Below, in pieces: positions 34,301 through 64,000 of a stretch of 64,000 nt of DNA. The position numbers and the translations under genes are program-made. The notes below the pieces were generated by a model. That model was given only the letters and a program-made list of their open reading frames with translations. It was not told the DNA's origin and made no database searches. Numbering within the stretch: the first letter of the stretch is position 1; every line of letters begins with the position of its first letter. Location: NCBI GenBank assembly GCA_964019165.1, contig OZ025279.1:9388617-9452616 (forward strand), written 5' to 3'. This stretch comes from Mastigias papua. Its lineage: Eukaryota; Cnidaria; Scyphozoa; Rhizostomeae; Mastigiidae.

Positions 34301-37300
34301 AGGTAAATAATGTCATACAGCAATTGTATCCATACAATACTGTCAACTGACTCGTCTCGCTCTGGTTCAACCGATTTCAATGCAACCCGGTGACAACACT
34401 ACGGTCCTTATCTTGAGTATTGCCAATTGTGTATGTGAAATTCAATGACTGTAGATAATTATTAAGCAACATTTGCATACAAATGCTGAGAGAGAACCGC
34501 AACCCTGCTAGAAGTAGAAGTTCCTTTGAAAACCACAAACCATTAATAAAAAGTGTTTTAAGTACTACACGACCTCCCTGAATCTATTTCCATATAATCT
34601 ATATCAATAGGCCATTTTATTATCTTTCTTACGACCGTTCAGTTGTTTCTTTAATCCCTTTGCAAAGCCAGTTTATCTTCTAATAAAACAATAAGAAGCT
34701 ATAATAGTTTTACTATACCATTTAAGCCTTAGAGTTTGTCATGAATGAAAGGTAGTTTTTCTTACTACATTCTGTGAGCCAAATGTTATCCACCCATCTA
34801 GGAACAAATAGCGTCGAAATCTTGCCAATACGTCCCCTTTGTAAATGATGCCCCAATCCCTGAAGCTGTTTTTGAGCCAATGTAGAATTACCAAAGTAGT
34901 AGAAATAGGAAAAATCAGTTAGGTAAGGTGTTTCTGTTGTTATACTTCTTAGTTGAAAGAATCGTAGCACATTCTCTATGGGTGCAGCACATATATCAAG
35001 ATAACATAAAAATGCGCAAATACAATCTGACAAACCACATGTGTTCGGATTAAAGTAAGGATTTTGAGAGGAATCGATATGCGCACACGCGTCTCATCAC
35101 AGCATGCGATTTGTTACTATCACATTTTCGAGTTAAAATGGTGGTCTGTTATCTTGAGATTGATAGTATCCCTTTGAACATACACGCTTTTTTATACAGA
35201 ACTCAGCTCAAGGCTTAGATCTCCAAGTTCCTTATTCTAGGCGTCTTTGACCACACTGTAGTTCTGAAAGTTTCTAATAGTGCACTAATGGTCCCCTAGT
35301 ACAGTAGGTCCTTATTTTTTATTGCACATTTAGTGCCGCGATAATAGTACAGAAGCAGGAAAAGAAATAAAACATTCGAAATATTGCTATGAATTGTTGC
35401 TAAAAATACTTGCTACATTGACTATGCATAGTTTCTGTGAATTATGCTGCAATGAACGGTTTCCTGGTTCTCGATTACTTACAGTGATAAAAATACACGC
35501 TTGTTACGTTGTTATTTTATAGGGAACCTAGCTCAAAGCCTAGTTCCAAAAGTTCCTTATTTTTGGACCTCTAATGACCAAAGTCTAATACTAAAAGTTC
35601 CTTTATAGTTCCTTAATTTCACTGCACATTTGAGCCATAAAAATGGTACAGACATTGGACATTGAAACATTGGAACATTGAAATTCTTAATTTTGCTCTT
35701 AATTTTGGCTATAACGTAAGATCAAACTCACAGAGAAGGTAGGAAAGAAGTTTTATAAATGTTAAAGCATAATGTCAAAATATAAAAGCATAAAAGCATA
35801 CTCAATGAAACACTCTGACACAAGAATAACAAACAATCTACGTGGACTTTGGCCGCAAATGAATGGAACAAGCTTCCTGATTCTTGATTGCTTGATTTGC
35901 AAAAATGTTTCAAATTGAAAGGTAGTAAATGTTCTTTTAATATTTTGGCATTCTACATATAAGGTTCCTTATAAAGTGGTTCCTTATAAAAAAGCGTGTA
36001 CTGTTGATTTAAAACGTTTCCTGGGGGTTTTGTTATTACTAGTACAAATTTCTTTAACTTTTTGGCCTTCCACATAGAGCTTCCTTAGTGACTGGTTCTT
36101 TATAAAGACGTCTTGTGAAACGTTTTAAGGAGGTGCGTTGCGTTTTATGTACAGCCACATGCTAACTCTACAATACAGCAGTGAATGGCTGGGCATTGTC
36201 ACGCGAAATGTTGCTATAGACAACATCACTTGCACTAATTAATTCACTGAGGGTGTATTAGAAGAATAGATCCTCAAAGCGCTGAATTTGTTTATATACG
36301 GCACCAGACTCAGTGTGTCCAGTACAAAAACTAGGACAAGAGATTGTTTTGGCAACAAAGCAACCTTTCTGCAGGGCAGTAAGCATACACAATAGGCCAC
36401 ATTCTTGGATACACTCACAAGAGAAGCGATATATATATAAGCATTGTTGATGACGTCATCAAATGAATAATACAAAAGTGGAAGCGGCAGGCTGACGGTA
36501 ATCACTGATCCACAGCTTGAGGAAAGGATTGTATGCTACGCAATAGTATTGCTATACATTTTTACTGCCTTTGCCAACATTTGAAGAATAGTCCAACGAC
36601 ACTTTAAGTTCACAACTAAGCTGCAGGTTTTCTCGAAAGATCAAAATTTTCGCAGGTACAAAGAGGAGTTATTGAGTTCAATAACAAAGAACACGACACT
36701 TACAGAATTTGTCAACTAACACAATTTCAGGTATACCAGCAAAGTCAAAGGATATTGAAGGGGTGAATGTATTAAGTTGCTGGACGTAATCCGACAGATT
36801 TCTTGAGAAACAAGAGAGGAATATACAGTATTCTGGTTTTTGTCATATTTTTGCCTCGCTTTGTGTCTAGTTTTGACACACAAGGCAGGTCTAAAAATAC
36901 CACTGGAGAATCATGTTAGACTCTGCAACCACACGAATGAGACAGGCGATGTCCCTTCCGAATATTCTATTCGGAATTGACGATGAAGAAATCGAGAAAC
37001 TGGTCGAGGAAGACCCTGCTACGAAAATAAATGACAAAAAGGCGAAGAAGAAGTGGTACGCCAGAATTCCTAATCCTGGCAGTCTACTCAACCCGTTGAG
37101 GAGGTCCTTCACGAAGCTAAAACGTAAACATGATCATTACGAATCGGCGGACGAATCTAGCGAAAAATCATCAGATGATCATTGTTCAAATATCGAAGAA
37201 CAGAAAGACGAACATGAGCAATTTAATTATTTGAGTGAGAAGAAATTGAGCATCAGCGATAGTGGAATACCATATACCATTAACGAGCAAACGCCATCGA

Positions 37301-40300
37301 CCGAGGAAGTATTCGAAAGTGACTCGCATATTACTGATGCTGGTGTAAACAGAGAGTTAGGAATGAAACAGCATTTCGGAAAGGCCCGTGCTTTACTGAA
37401 TAATCATGTAACTATCGCAGACTTTCTCGCTGGGCGTTACAGGAAACTTTGACGTAAATTCTTTGTGTTGTCTAGCGTAGTTGATCTTGCAGAATAGATA
37501 TTTACCGAAAGTTCTCACCCGTGCCTTGGGCACACATATCACAGATAATACAGTACTTAGGTCTGAGGAAATCCCGAAGCTCACTCGCTCCACAATATCC
37601 AATCGTCTACCATGCAAATACCAAACGAATAACTTCTAATGATAGTAGTTAGTAATCTTTACTGTAAAATATTACAAGAATTAATTCAGATAGTAGTAGG
37701 TTAAAGATAAGTATATAGAATATATTTCAAGTCTCGTAGAATACTAGGAGATATAAAATTATTAATATTTAACTTGCTAAATTAACGGGAACACTAGGTA
37801 AGTTTGTCCTCTAACTCATTTGTTCCTATCGGTCTTAGATATTAGTTCAGGTAGTGATACAAAGGGGCACGTTCCATTCCCTATGTAGCGCTAAGTTGTT
37901 TCGAAACTTTTGCAATGACTAAACAACAGACCCACGTTATAAAGGTGGGCCAGATTGTTCGCCTTTGTCTTCACTCTATAGGTGTAATGAAATATCGGCT
38001 GAGCCTTCAGTCTTCGCTATTTATTACTAAAATAATTGAAATTTTTCGTTCACAATTGTTAGCTGGTGATGTATCGCTAAACTCTTTTGGGTTGCTCAGC
38101 TTCAGAATAATCTGCAAGGAGTTAGCAGTGCCCTAGAGGAAACTGTGCTAGGCAGAGCAGTTATGTGTGCATAAAAAGTAATATAAAGTTGACAGAGTCT
38201 GTAAATATAATATCGATATGTATGATCATTCATTTTAGACATTATTATTGCTATTTACAGTTCGTACGGTCATTTCTCGAGAGTACGATAGGCCAAATTG
38301 GGAACTTGGTCAGCAAACTAGATAACATCTCGTATTTACTCTCAACTAATGTTTGGGGATGATCCTCAAATTGACTATCGGCAAAAATGAAGAAATATCC
38401 TATTCTAAACGAGATTAACACGTTGCTAGTTTACACAAGGTTTGTCACTGCTCCAAACAGTACAACCTTTGGTTCCAAACAAAAACAACATGTGATTTGA
38501 GAGTACACCAGTGTGGGATAGACCACTCTTAGGTTGTTAATAAACAGGGGGACGACTATTAATTTTCATGTTTTTTCCGACCTCCTGGAGCTTATAAGGA
38601 CACCCGTTTATTAAATTTCAAGGAATGACAAATGATTTGGAAGTTGTTTCTTTGAGAGAAGACATACTTTCTTTTACTGAGGACTACTGTTTCTTTCACC
38701 ATATGAATTTCTCTTTTGATTCTTGTTAGAAGCGCGATAGACAGTTGAGCTGTCAATAGATTTTAGTAATATTTCCGACCCCTTCTCCCCCCGTCTATTA
38801 GGTTCTGTAGATATATACGATCCCCCGTTCATTAAGACCCCCTTTTATTAGGAGCCTAGCGGTATCAGGGTCCCACAGCTATGTCCAAACAGGCTGATAT
38901 TGAATCAAAACCAATAGGTGTTTTTCAGCAAGAAAGATTTTTGGCTCGGTATCCAAATTCCCCTAAAACTTTCTAAGCATTCTTAGAAAAAGTACCTGAC
39001 TTTGTATAGGACTACAGTATTACATAGACAAACACTACACCAAAAGCACTCGAATACACAGACTAATACAAGAAATCTGTACAAAATGGAAGAGATGTCC
39101 GACTTGCATGAAAATTAGAATTTCAAATGCAAACTTCATAGGCCTCAACATCCAATACTGAACTTTCATAACTTCTTGAGCAGTTGATCACTACTTTCTA
39201 ATAATCCATTATCTTATATAAAATTTGTATCATTGTATGTTTTGATACCAAATACTGTTTTATTGACCGCTACAAAAGATTTGATTCAAGGACAATCCAT
39301 ACAACTATTCTGCTCCTTTCGATCATTGCTCCAAATCCACCTCCAAATCCAAATCCATTGCACGACATCTTCGCACCTTGCAGTTTTAGAATTAGGTACA
39401 TGAAAAAGCTCGAAACTTATTTATGTCACTTTAGATACTTTTTTCTCAAACAGTCATAAAATTTATCCAGATACAGTTTCCATCTATACTGTAATAGCAT
39501 TAGCTTTATGGCCATATATGTTTCAACCATCTGCTCCTCAACTGCTTCGGGTAAAAGCATACCTTCAGCGGAAACACTGGTCTTGTCAAATGGCCTGAAT
39601 AATTTTGCATATATGAATGCCACAACAGAAAGTTGTGCATCATTATCTTATGCAATATTTCAAATTTATTTCAATTTTAAAGCTCCTAGAAGCAGACAAA
39701 AGACATTAGGCAAACACAAGACTAGTAAAGCAAAAATATTGCCTCCTGTCCAAAATTGAAAAAAAAGCTGTACATATTTGTGACCTAGTGGTTTGTTAGT
39801 ACATATTATTTTGTGCATCCTGGCGTGTTTTATTATGAGACTCAACACTATAAACCCAACAAGGTAGTTACTACATTCTTGTCATATATTGAGATATTAG
39901 ACAAGAGAGTTACAACTGTTGTCTGCAGCATTGTAGAGAGATGCTACATAGTGCAGAACTGACAGAACCTCATGAAATAACCCAGTAAACAACATCACCT
40001 ATCTGTTTCCATGTGTGATGGAACTTTCACATTGATCTACTGTTGGACAGTTTCGGATGCGCATTAAAAAAATCAAATAGAACAAGTTCAAGGGCTGCCG
40101 GGCGTAGTCTTTTACGAATTAGTCATTATAGCAAATTTAATGAAAGGACAAATTCGAAAGAATGAGTTTTAAAATTCTTAAAATTTTGGTCAAATATTAC
40201 GTAGGGTATGCCTTATGTCCTAGTTATCAACAAACCACTATTGCGATCTCGATTGCGATAGTCTTCATTTATCATGTTTTGAAAAGTAAGTGCTGATAAA

Positions 40301-42138
40301 GGCACTTCAATAGAAAGGCGCCAGGAGTGGGAGCAAGGGGGCCAAGCTGGGGATTGCTTCTGTATTATAAACATAATTGGCTTTGCCAAACCAAGGTATC
40401 CCTAGGGAAGGGGTTGTGGTTTAGATAGGAATAAATGGATTATACACCAATGACTGTATTTGCAACACTGATTGTAGAACATGTAACTTATATCATAAAT
40501 GCTATATTAGTTGCTTTGTTCTCCTAGAATTCGTCACTTATATGAATCAGAAAAAAGTTTTTGTTGCCTATCGTCTACCCAGGAAACCTTGTAGACGGCA
40601 CTGTTCATGAGTGGGTAAAATAACTAAAATAGAGATGCATGTGGGAAAGTTCCTCACCACTTCGTACGCCTAGTGAAAAGATCTGAATCTGAAATAATGA
40701 CGATCATGGAGAAACCTGGTGAAGAAAAATAAGAATTGTAAATAATCTCGAATATGTAAGCTGTGTATGAAAATGAATATTATAGCTTACCACGTTTTGA
40801 TTTTCATTCTTGTCAGCTACTTGCAGCACCTTCGCCTATAAAGAAACCATAAAAGGAGAATAATATAAATCTGACCATTGATTTCCTTGTGTGTTAGTTA
40901 ATAGTAAGAGTAACATAATGACCTATTGTAAATCCAGGGTGACGACAAAAAGAGAGATCGCTTCTTTAAATCTTAATTCGATATATCAAGGAATTCGACG
41001 AGTCCAGTCAGTTACAAATCCAGTTATGACAAGTCCAAGTATAAAACATTTCGACTCATAAGGTATATATAGTGGCTAGTGCGGATCCAAACGGGGCCGT
41101 GGAGCCATAGCCCTCCAAACAGTAATATTTCGTATCGCAAAAACTGTTTTTTAGAGACAAACCACATGAATTGGATAAGAAAATGAATAAGAAATGAATT
41201 GAGCCCTATACACAGCACTCCAAAAGTTCTAGAAACGGGCGTAGCTATAAAAAATCCACCTCCCCATAATATTTTCTCCGAAATGGCCCCAACAAAAATA
41301 AAACTCTGGATCCGCCTATGCATAGTGGTAGGAAAATAATGCAGATGAAAATCACGCAGCATAAAAGGACGTGCAAGGGAGCAATTATGAAGAATCAGAA
41401 CGTATGAGAAAGCACAGTGGGAAAAAGCATTGTGTTCTGTAATGTATTTCAAAAACCATCCTCAACTTGTATGAAATCAATCAAACATATTCTTAACAAA
41501 ACGCACTGTCATAACGAGGAAAACACACGTACATCTTTCCAGTCCAGTTGTTCACTCCAGCAAAGAGGAAACGGCCTTGATTTCGCTTCTTTGCTTGCAT
41601 GATCGCTCAGCACTAGATCATCAAGTAAGAATCCCTCATTTGAATCTTTGCAGGGTTTGCGTTCAGCTATATGCCCATTTTGCCCGACTCTAACAGGGCC
41701 GGGGTATTTGAATAACCGACCAACTTTTTCACCTATCCTTACATCCATCATATAACACGCATGGCTATCATCATCTTTCTTACATAGGAAAGCATCAAGA
41801 ACGCCTCCGCTTTCATCCAAATTAAAGTTGATCCATTTTGGAGATGGCATATTAGGGCTGCTGAAATTGTACCATTCAGATGCATATGATCCATTTTCGA
41901 TCTTATTGAGGATCTCTTTGACGCAGCGATTTGCATAAGACTTTCCGTAGTCTAGTACTGTAGTTGGGAGAGCTGGTGAAGGCGTATTGAATTGATGGAT
42001 GTTTCTTTCACTTTTCTTTGCAGTATTGGTAGCTGATAAGGTCGATCTCTCACCCCATTTCGCATTATGATCTGACAATTGTCTTTGCAATTCGCGTTTT
42101 TCTGACAGAGATATAAACACAAGATCACAGAAGGACAT
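31315..42138 (-). CDS. Unrecognised protein gene, at least three exons
   Basis: Minus-strand exons, 5' to 3': 42138-41533, 40835-40791, 32169-31315 (stop at 31317-31315). All three are phase 0 at their joins, with GTACGT and GTAAGC donors and CAG/TAG acceptors; joined length is 501 aa. The first exon may instead begin at a CTGTCAG acceptor (42101), with more exons upstream. Exon 1 has a short charged helix (KRELQRQLSDHNAKW) and a compact-looking block, WINFNLDESGG...CYMMDVRIGEKVGRLFKYPG. Exon 2 adds 15 residues. Exon 3 is polar, Lys/Glu/Asn-rich and probably disordered, with a basic start (RCRAAHKY, KTRQKRIRG). The family is not recognised and no function is offered. Exons may be missing from the 8.6-kb last intron. 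Confidence 0.6.
32800..32997 (-). mobile_element. tRNA-like SINE relic
   Basis: On the minus strand 32996-32943 reads as a tRNA-like head: TGGTGGTAGAACATC (A-box-like) and, 30 bases on, TTTCGAGTTCC (B-box-like). The body continues to lower coordinates with no clear end. No target-site duplication was identified. Confidence 0.4.
33939..34060. mobile_element. Short TIR element with CACGC...TTATAAGGAA ends
   Basis: Left end TACACGACTTTTTTTATAAG; the right end, read on the other strand, is GCACGCTTTTTTTATAAGGA. The interior is about 80 bp. The ends match those of the larger element at 35181-36000. Confidence 0.5.
35181..36000. mobile_element. TIR element of about 0.8 kb, non-coding
   Basis: Left end TACACGCTTTTTTATACAGA (35181). 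The right end (35978-36000), read on the other strand, is TACACGCTTTTTTATAAGGA; the first 16 bases are identical. A TA at each edge could be the target duplication. Inside, a second internal copy of the left end starts at about 35493 and repeats the CTAGCTCAAAGCCTAG...GTTCCTTA block, so the element is nested or partly duplicated. Confidence 0.65.
36913..37452 (+). CDS. Unrecognised acidic single-exon protein (179 aa)
   Basis: An uninterrupted ORF from ATG 36913 to TGA 37450-37452, much longer than chance ORFs in this AT-rich region and with mixed, coding-like codon use. The N-terminal part carries MRQAMSLPNILFGIDDEEIE and a basic cluster KKAKKKW. RIPNPGSLLNPLRRSF follows, then a Ser/Glu/Asp-rich, probably disordered middle. 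The C-terminus, KARALLNNHVTIADFLAGRY, looks amphipathic. No signal peptide or membrane segment. It lies, in opposite orientation, inside the large intron of the minus-strand gene (40790-32170). It could be an independent intronless gene, a retrogene, or a terminal exon with unseen upstream exons. No family recognised. Confidence 0.55.
   Translation: MLDSATTRMRQAMSLPNILFGIDDEEIEKLVEEDPATKINDKKAKKKWYARIPNPGSLLNPLRRSFTKLKRKHDHYESADESSEKSSDDHCSNIEEQKDEHEQFNYLSEKKLSISDSGIPYTINEQTPSTEEVFESDSHITDAGVNRELGMKQHFGKARALLNNHVTIADFLAGRYRKL
38524..38610 (+). repeat. Dispersed repeat, copy 1
   Basis: Contains TTAATTTTCATGTTTTTTCC and GACCTCCTGGAGCTTATAAG. The reverse complement matches 47938-48010 over about 70 bases with moderate divergence. 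A related CCCGTTCATTAAGACCCCCT block follows at 38820-38850. Confidence 0.55.
38950..39212 (+). repeat. Dispersed repeat family, second copy
   Basis: Aligns block for block with 20880-21222: ACTTTCTAAGCATTCTTAG, a CACTACAC block and the terminal TGAACTTTCATAACTTCTTG / CAGTTGATCACTACTTTC. Confidence 0.6.
41070..41330. mobile_element. TIR-like element with GGATCC-type ends
   Basis: Left end TAGTGGCTAGTGCGGATCCA and right end, on the other strand, ACCACTATGCATAGGCGGAT. The arms are similar but not exact. A GGGGCC block also recurs inverted inside each end. Non-coding; it lies in the first intron between exons of the minus-strand gene, just downstream of its 41533 donor. Confidence 0.5.
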
Positions 42139-42599
42139 TAATCAAGGGGGTTATGGGTACATTCAAGGAAATTATCTGCTTGTCTGGGTTGATATGCAAA
42201 TTCATGCTCCTTATGGTATCGTATTGTTGTTATATGTTTCCAAAAAATATATAAGAAATTACAAATATGAAAATATTTGGATTAACCCTGAATTTTTCAC
42301 TGATTTTCTAATGCACTACGGTGATCTGATAAGATCTGCTAAATATGCAAAAATAAGTTTTAATTGCTGTTAAGAAAAATACTCTACGGAGACTGAGACG
42401 TATCAATTGACTGGCAAAAACAAGACCTAATACTGTAGGGAGGGTGCTAGCCCGTCACGAAGGGAGGCATGGAGCGCATTACATCCCCCCTAGACAATCA
42501 CTTTGTTGGCAAAACTTGCACTTTTGTCGGCAAATCATGTGATTTTCACTAGAAAATGTGGCCTTTCAGCACTCCTGCTGCCATCAGTATGACTCAAAA

Positions 42600-42890
42600 C
42601 GTTCAACCTGAGGTTTGAGCCAATTAGATTGGCAGGGCAGATCTACCAGAGGGTTTGGGGATGTCACACCTCCCAATTTTCTGCTTTTAGTCTGCAAAGT
42701 GCCATGCTCCATTGGTTAAATGGCTAGTTGGTTTGAAAGACTTCCAAAGACTGGGCAAGACTGAAAGCATGCAAAACAGTCATTGAAATGTCATTTCTGA
42801 TCTACAAAAAGGCAGCTCCTTAGTTGTTAAGGCTACTGCTTAGCACTGAGGAGGATTGGCCCTAAAAATTCTCCTTCTGACCCCTACAAC
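42600..42890 (+). repeat. Old dispersed repeat, copy 1
   Basis: Diverged but colinear with 57838-58110. Shared blocks include a GGGGATGTCACACCTCCC-type start, CATTGGTTAAATGGC / CATTCAGTAAATCGGC, and GACTGAAAGCATGCAAAACA / GACTGAAAGCGCGCCAAACA. Confidence 0.5.
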
Positions 42891-45800
42891 CAACCTGTAC
42901 TTGAATCTGTCCCTACAGATGGAGATGAACTTGAGAACAGAAGTAGCTATACCTTCCCATGTATGGCCATAGCACATGTCTTACCACAACCACAAAACTA
43001 CTTAATATATCACTGCAGATTGTTTCCAGAAGACTTACAAAATATTTTGCATTAGTCACCACTATGAATGGTTTGAAATGAATGTTTACAGAGATGCAAA
43101 AAAGGGAGTAGTTCACATACAGCCCCATACGCTGTTGCATAATCCTGCTCTCTAAGGACTACAAGTAAAATATGATTGCAACATCCATTTAGTAAGGAAG
43201 GTAGAAAAGTAATGATATTTGAAACCATAAAGACATACTTGACTGATGTAAAGCATTCCTTGGCAGTAGTCCAGTTCTTCTTGCCTCTTTCCTAGAGCTT
43301 GTGAAAGTATAAGAATACCAAATATCTTCAAAGAAGCTTCCAAGAATTTTTATTTCCAAGAATTTCAATTATGTGTATATAATGGTTTACCACCTGTAAC
43401 TTTTTAGGGAATCTTCATTTTCAAAAGTGTTGTCAGCTATACCATAATAACACTATTTAAATTTAATCCCACTTCTGTAGCAAGAAATCATTAAAAGTAT
43501 GTCAAATCAATAGAAAAGTTCATACCTAGTACCAATCATATGCTTCTCTTTTTTCAATCTTTCTAAAGTTTCTTTGGCAATATGACAGACATCACTCTTG
43601 AAGTAAAGCAAACTTATTTATTGCTAAGCATGCTTGATAGAAAACAAATAAAAAACAAAAGTTAGGTGATGATTTAATCAAGCTGATATTCAGTTTGGCA
43701 AAACCAGTTTAAATATAAGATAAGCTATGGCTAATCTGAAATATCCCTAGCAATATCAAGAGTCTGCTTGTTTTTCATATGTGCACTATCCAACTATGAC
43801 TTTTGCAAGTGAATCTAATGATTCTACATTTATCTGTTCCAGAGGAGACAGATATTGTTCAGGAACTGCATAAGTCTGCTATGTCAAATGCATTTATGGT
43901 TTGCTTTATTTCAGGCACCCAAATAGGAATATTTGAAGGCAGGGTTCTAATTAACAAGAAAGGGCACACTAGACACATTCTAGAGAAAGTGCCTGTTGAA
44001 ATCATTTTGTCAGATTTTAGAAATATGGAAAGTTTCAGGATTTCGTTACTTTCATGAAAACAAAGATCATAAGCAGGTTTATGTAACAAAAATACAATAA
44101 ACAGTTTCACAATTCTTAAAGAAACAGGCCATTTTTACATTCTAAAGGAAATGGATAGGGGTCTAGGCCACCCAAACTACCTCTGTAGTTGTGCTCCTGT
44201 ATATGAGACCTTCCTCAAGGTTTCTAAAGATTGTGCAGAATTAATGTCGGTAAAGTCAAGCATTAGTAGACAACTCTAGTAGATCACGTTGATTATGTTC
44301 TCCTGCAACCCTGCATCTTGGATACTCTCTAATGTTGTAAATATGCAAGCACTTGTACAGCCACAGTGTCAGCCCCCCACCCCCACCCTTTGCCAGCCAG
44401 TAAGTTTGCTGGCTTTTATCAAGCATTTTATTGTTTGTTATACAGCGCCATGTCTGTTATACTATTGTACTATTTTACTCTGTTTCTCCGTGGCAACCCT
44501 GTAACTGTTTTTATTTGCCAACTTGCAGATAGATAATAACCAGATCAAGGGTGGGCGGAATGCCCTAATAACAACAACAACCACCAGTCCCCCCCGTGGC
44601 GCCACCTCTGATAATAACAACAGCTAGTTATAATTACTGGAACCAAAAAGAGCAGGCAATATTCAAATAGGAGGTTGCAGTATTGTGTTGATGGTGCTTT
44701 TAAGATTGCAGGGAAACATACGCAAGACTCTCTTGAAAGGGCTGATGATTGGATGAAGCCCATCTGGAGCACCGGACCTAGCGGTTGGGAATAATTCAGT
44801 AGTAAAAGAGTTCTGAATCATTTCTCTGAGCATTCTCCATACATTCCGAGCATTCTCCATACATCCCGAGCCGCTACGAGGTCAAGTTCAGCTGAGCAAG
44901 TTCACTTTCACATAGTGCAAGAGTAAGATCAAGGTGAAAACCTTGACTCAGACCGGACGATATCAAGTATCTTGATGTAATTGTAAATAAGACCATAAAT
45001 TTCTATAGCTACCTTCCTGTGCCTCTTTTCAAGCTCAAGGGCTATGCTATTCACTTCGTCTATTGCTGATACACACCTTGAAACCATGGTCTTCACACAC
45101 CAATCAAACAGGCAACACCGGCATACAAAAGTACTTTCACAGGCCTAAGAAGGCTAAGGCTCATTAACGATAGATACGATGCAGGAGCCAAGTAACATGA
45201 TGGTTTCCATGAATAGACCTAACATCTTGTCTAGGTTATATGAATGAAACGATAAATGCCATTATGACATTAACTATTTTCACTGAACCTATAACAGACA
45301 ATGCTCGGGTCAGTGGTTTAGATCCTACAGCTACACCGTTGTTTGGCGCCTGGTTACCATCTCCTAGGAACTGGCAATCAATGGTTGGTAGGAAGGAGTC
45401 CACAGGGAAACCATTGCTAATGGAAATGGTGAAAATGACGCTGCTTGAATCCGCACTTGAATCGTCACGTATAAAACTTCACACTTGAATTTTTCTTTTC
45501 CACGTATATCGCCGGTTGCTTGTGTTCTATGGGGAGGGGTGGACTGTAATTAACATTACAAACAGAAAATTCATTCAAGTGTATACCTTTTAGCTCTTCA
45601 CTGCTCGGCCAGAGGGGTCCCGTAAAGGCCAGGGGGTAGTCATAATATTTTGCACCCCCTGGTATCGTCCTTGTAGTATTGTAAAGTAGCTTGTCAAGTG
45701 GTAACTTGTTAATGTAATTTCTTATATGTATAGAAAACAAATTGGTCGTCACTTCATCTAGTAGCGGGCACTTTGAGGTTCACTTGGGGGTTGGGGTAGG

Positions 45801-46175
45801 GGGGCAAGTAGGCCGTGGGAGCCTAAGGCGAAACTCCGATTGCTCTTTGAAGTTAGTGGAGGGCGACCACTCCCTCATTACCCCTAGCTTCCACCACTGA
45901 TTTCATCTTATCTTTGTCTCTGGATGCCACCAAATAGCTGAAAGTCCAATCACAGGTGGAAAATTCAACTCTGCATTTTGAAGAATCCAAATAATGCAGT
46001 TTATAATTAACAACATGAGTTATGAACATTATGCTTGGAATCGTAAAATTTGACAATTTTGATAAATCCTTGAAGTTTTTGGCCCTCTACATCACCATCA
46101 CACTGATTTACGTAGGGGTTCGGTGTATCGTAGTGGCTGTTGTAAAAACGTGTGCTTTCTCTCTATTTTAGTCTC

Positions 46176-46183
46176 TTACGTCA
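46176..46183. promoter_or_regulatory. CRE/ATF-like site upstream of MAP3K1
   Basis: TTACGTCA, the reverse complement of TGACGTAA, about 100 bp before the proposed start codon. It matches the CREB/ATF consensus variant, but an 8-mer can occur by chance. Confidence 0.25.
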
Positions 46184-46283
46184 TCATGTGCAGCACGCGC
46201 GGTGATTTCGAATTACTGTTTGCCATCCTTTGAGTCACCACTGCAGAAACAACTACCTTCGCTTGGCTAAAGTAGCATTAAGC

Positions 46284-64000
<17,717 letters not shown>

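Larger units (their letters stand above)
42139..46283. other. Intergenic, between divergent genes
   Basis: Lies between the 5' end of the minus-strand gene and MAP3K1 exon 1. It holds an old repeat at about 42600-42890. Upstream exons of the minus-strand gene may be hidden here, but I could not support any. Confidence 0.4.

Noticed and set aside
34722..35033. Minus-strand ORF of 103 codons
   Set aside because: Several possible acceptors but no phase-consistent join to the neighbouring minus-strand exons, and it borders TIR repeats.
36704..36779. Minus-strand exon candidate (open 25 codons, GTAAGT donor)
   Set aside because: Poor acceptor context, no partner exon in matching phase, and no recognised homologue.
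39426..39640. Minus-strand ORF ending ...YLDKFYDCLRKKYLK
   Set aside because: Protein-like composition, but a stop just upstream, no splice partner and no family; left unassigned.

Overview
The window looks like nuclear DNA of an early-branching animal. The genes are metazoan and intron-rich, with introns of about 0.1 to 9 kb. The DNA is visibly AT-rich and crowded with microsatellites, short terminal-inverted-repeat (TIR) elements, tRNA-derived SINEs and LINE fragments. A sponge or a cnidarian would fit the mix, which includes an animal-type MAP3K1, a discoidin/fibronectin receptor, and short repeats opening with motifs such as GGGACGTAGGAAC. This is inference; no feature fixes the species.

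Layout. 101-522 (+) is the last exon of TRAPPC4. 523-4870 is intergenic, with an (AT)n tract and a decayed minus-strand coding-like stretch. 4871-14668 (+) is a type I membrane receptor of 11 exons (860 aa as modelled): signal peptide, three discoidin (F5/8C) domains, two fibronectin III domains, one membrane helix and a basic tail without a kinase. 14669-18637 is intergenic and carries a SINE with a perfect 10-bp target-site duplication. 18638-30309 (+) is a complete mitochondrial 2-Cys peroxiredoxin (PRDX3-like, 7 exons, 250 aa). Its 5.1-kb first intron holds a perfect 40-bp inverted repeat and a TIR element carrying the last 36 codons of EF-1alpha. 31315-42138 (-) is an unrecognised protein gene of at least three exons. 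A sense-strand single-exon ORF (36913-37452) and several TIR repeats lie in its large intron. 46284 to the window end (+) is the 5' half of a MAP3K1 (MEKK1) gene: ten exons covering an SPSP-rich N-terminus, SWIM zinc finger, RING-type finger and TOG/ARM region. The kinase domain lies beyond the window.

I built the multi-exon models by hand from GT/AG sites. Every junction keeps the reading frame, and the PRDX3, receptor and MAP3K1 models are phase-consistent from end to end. The genes do not form a functional cluster: vesicle tethering, cell-surface recognition, mitochondrial peroxide removal, stress-kinase signalling and two unknowns are simply neighbours. The most unusual items are the modular receptor, the EF-1alpha fragment inside a TIR element, the dual-start potential of the peroxiredoxin, and a LINE tail with about 62 GAT repeats that stops about 20 bp before the RING-exon splice acceptor.
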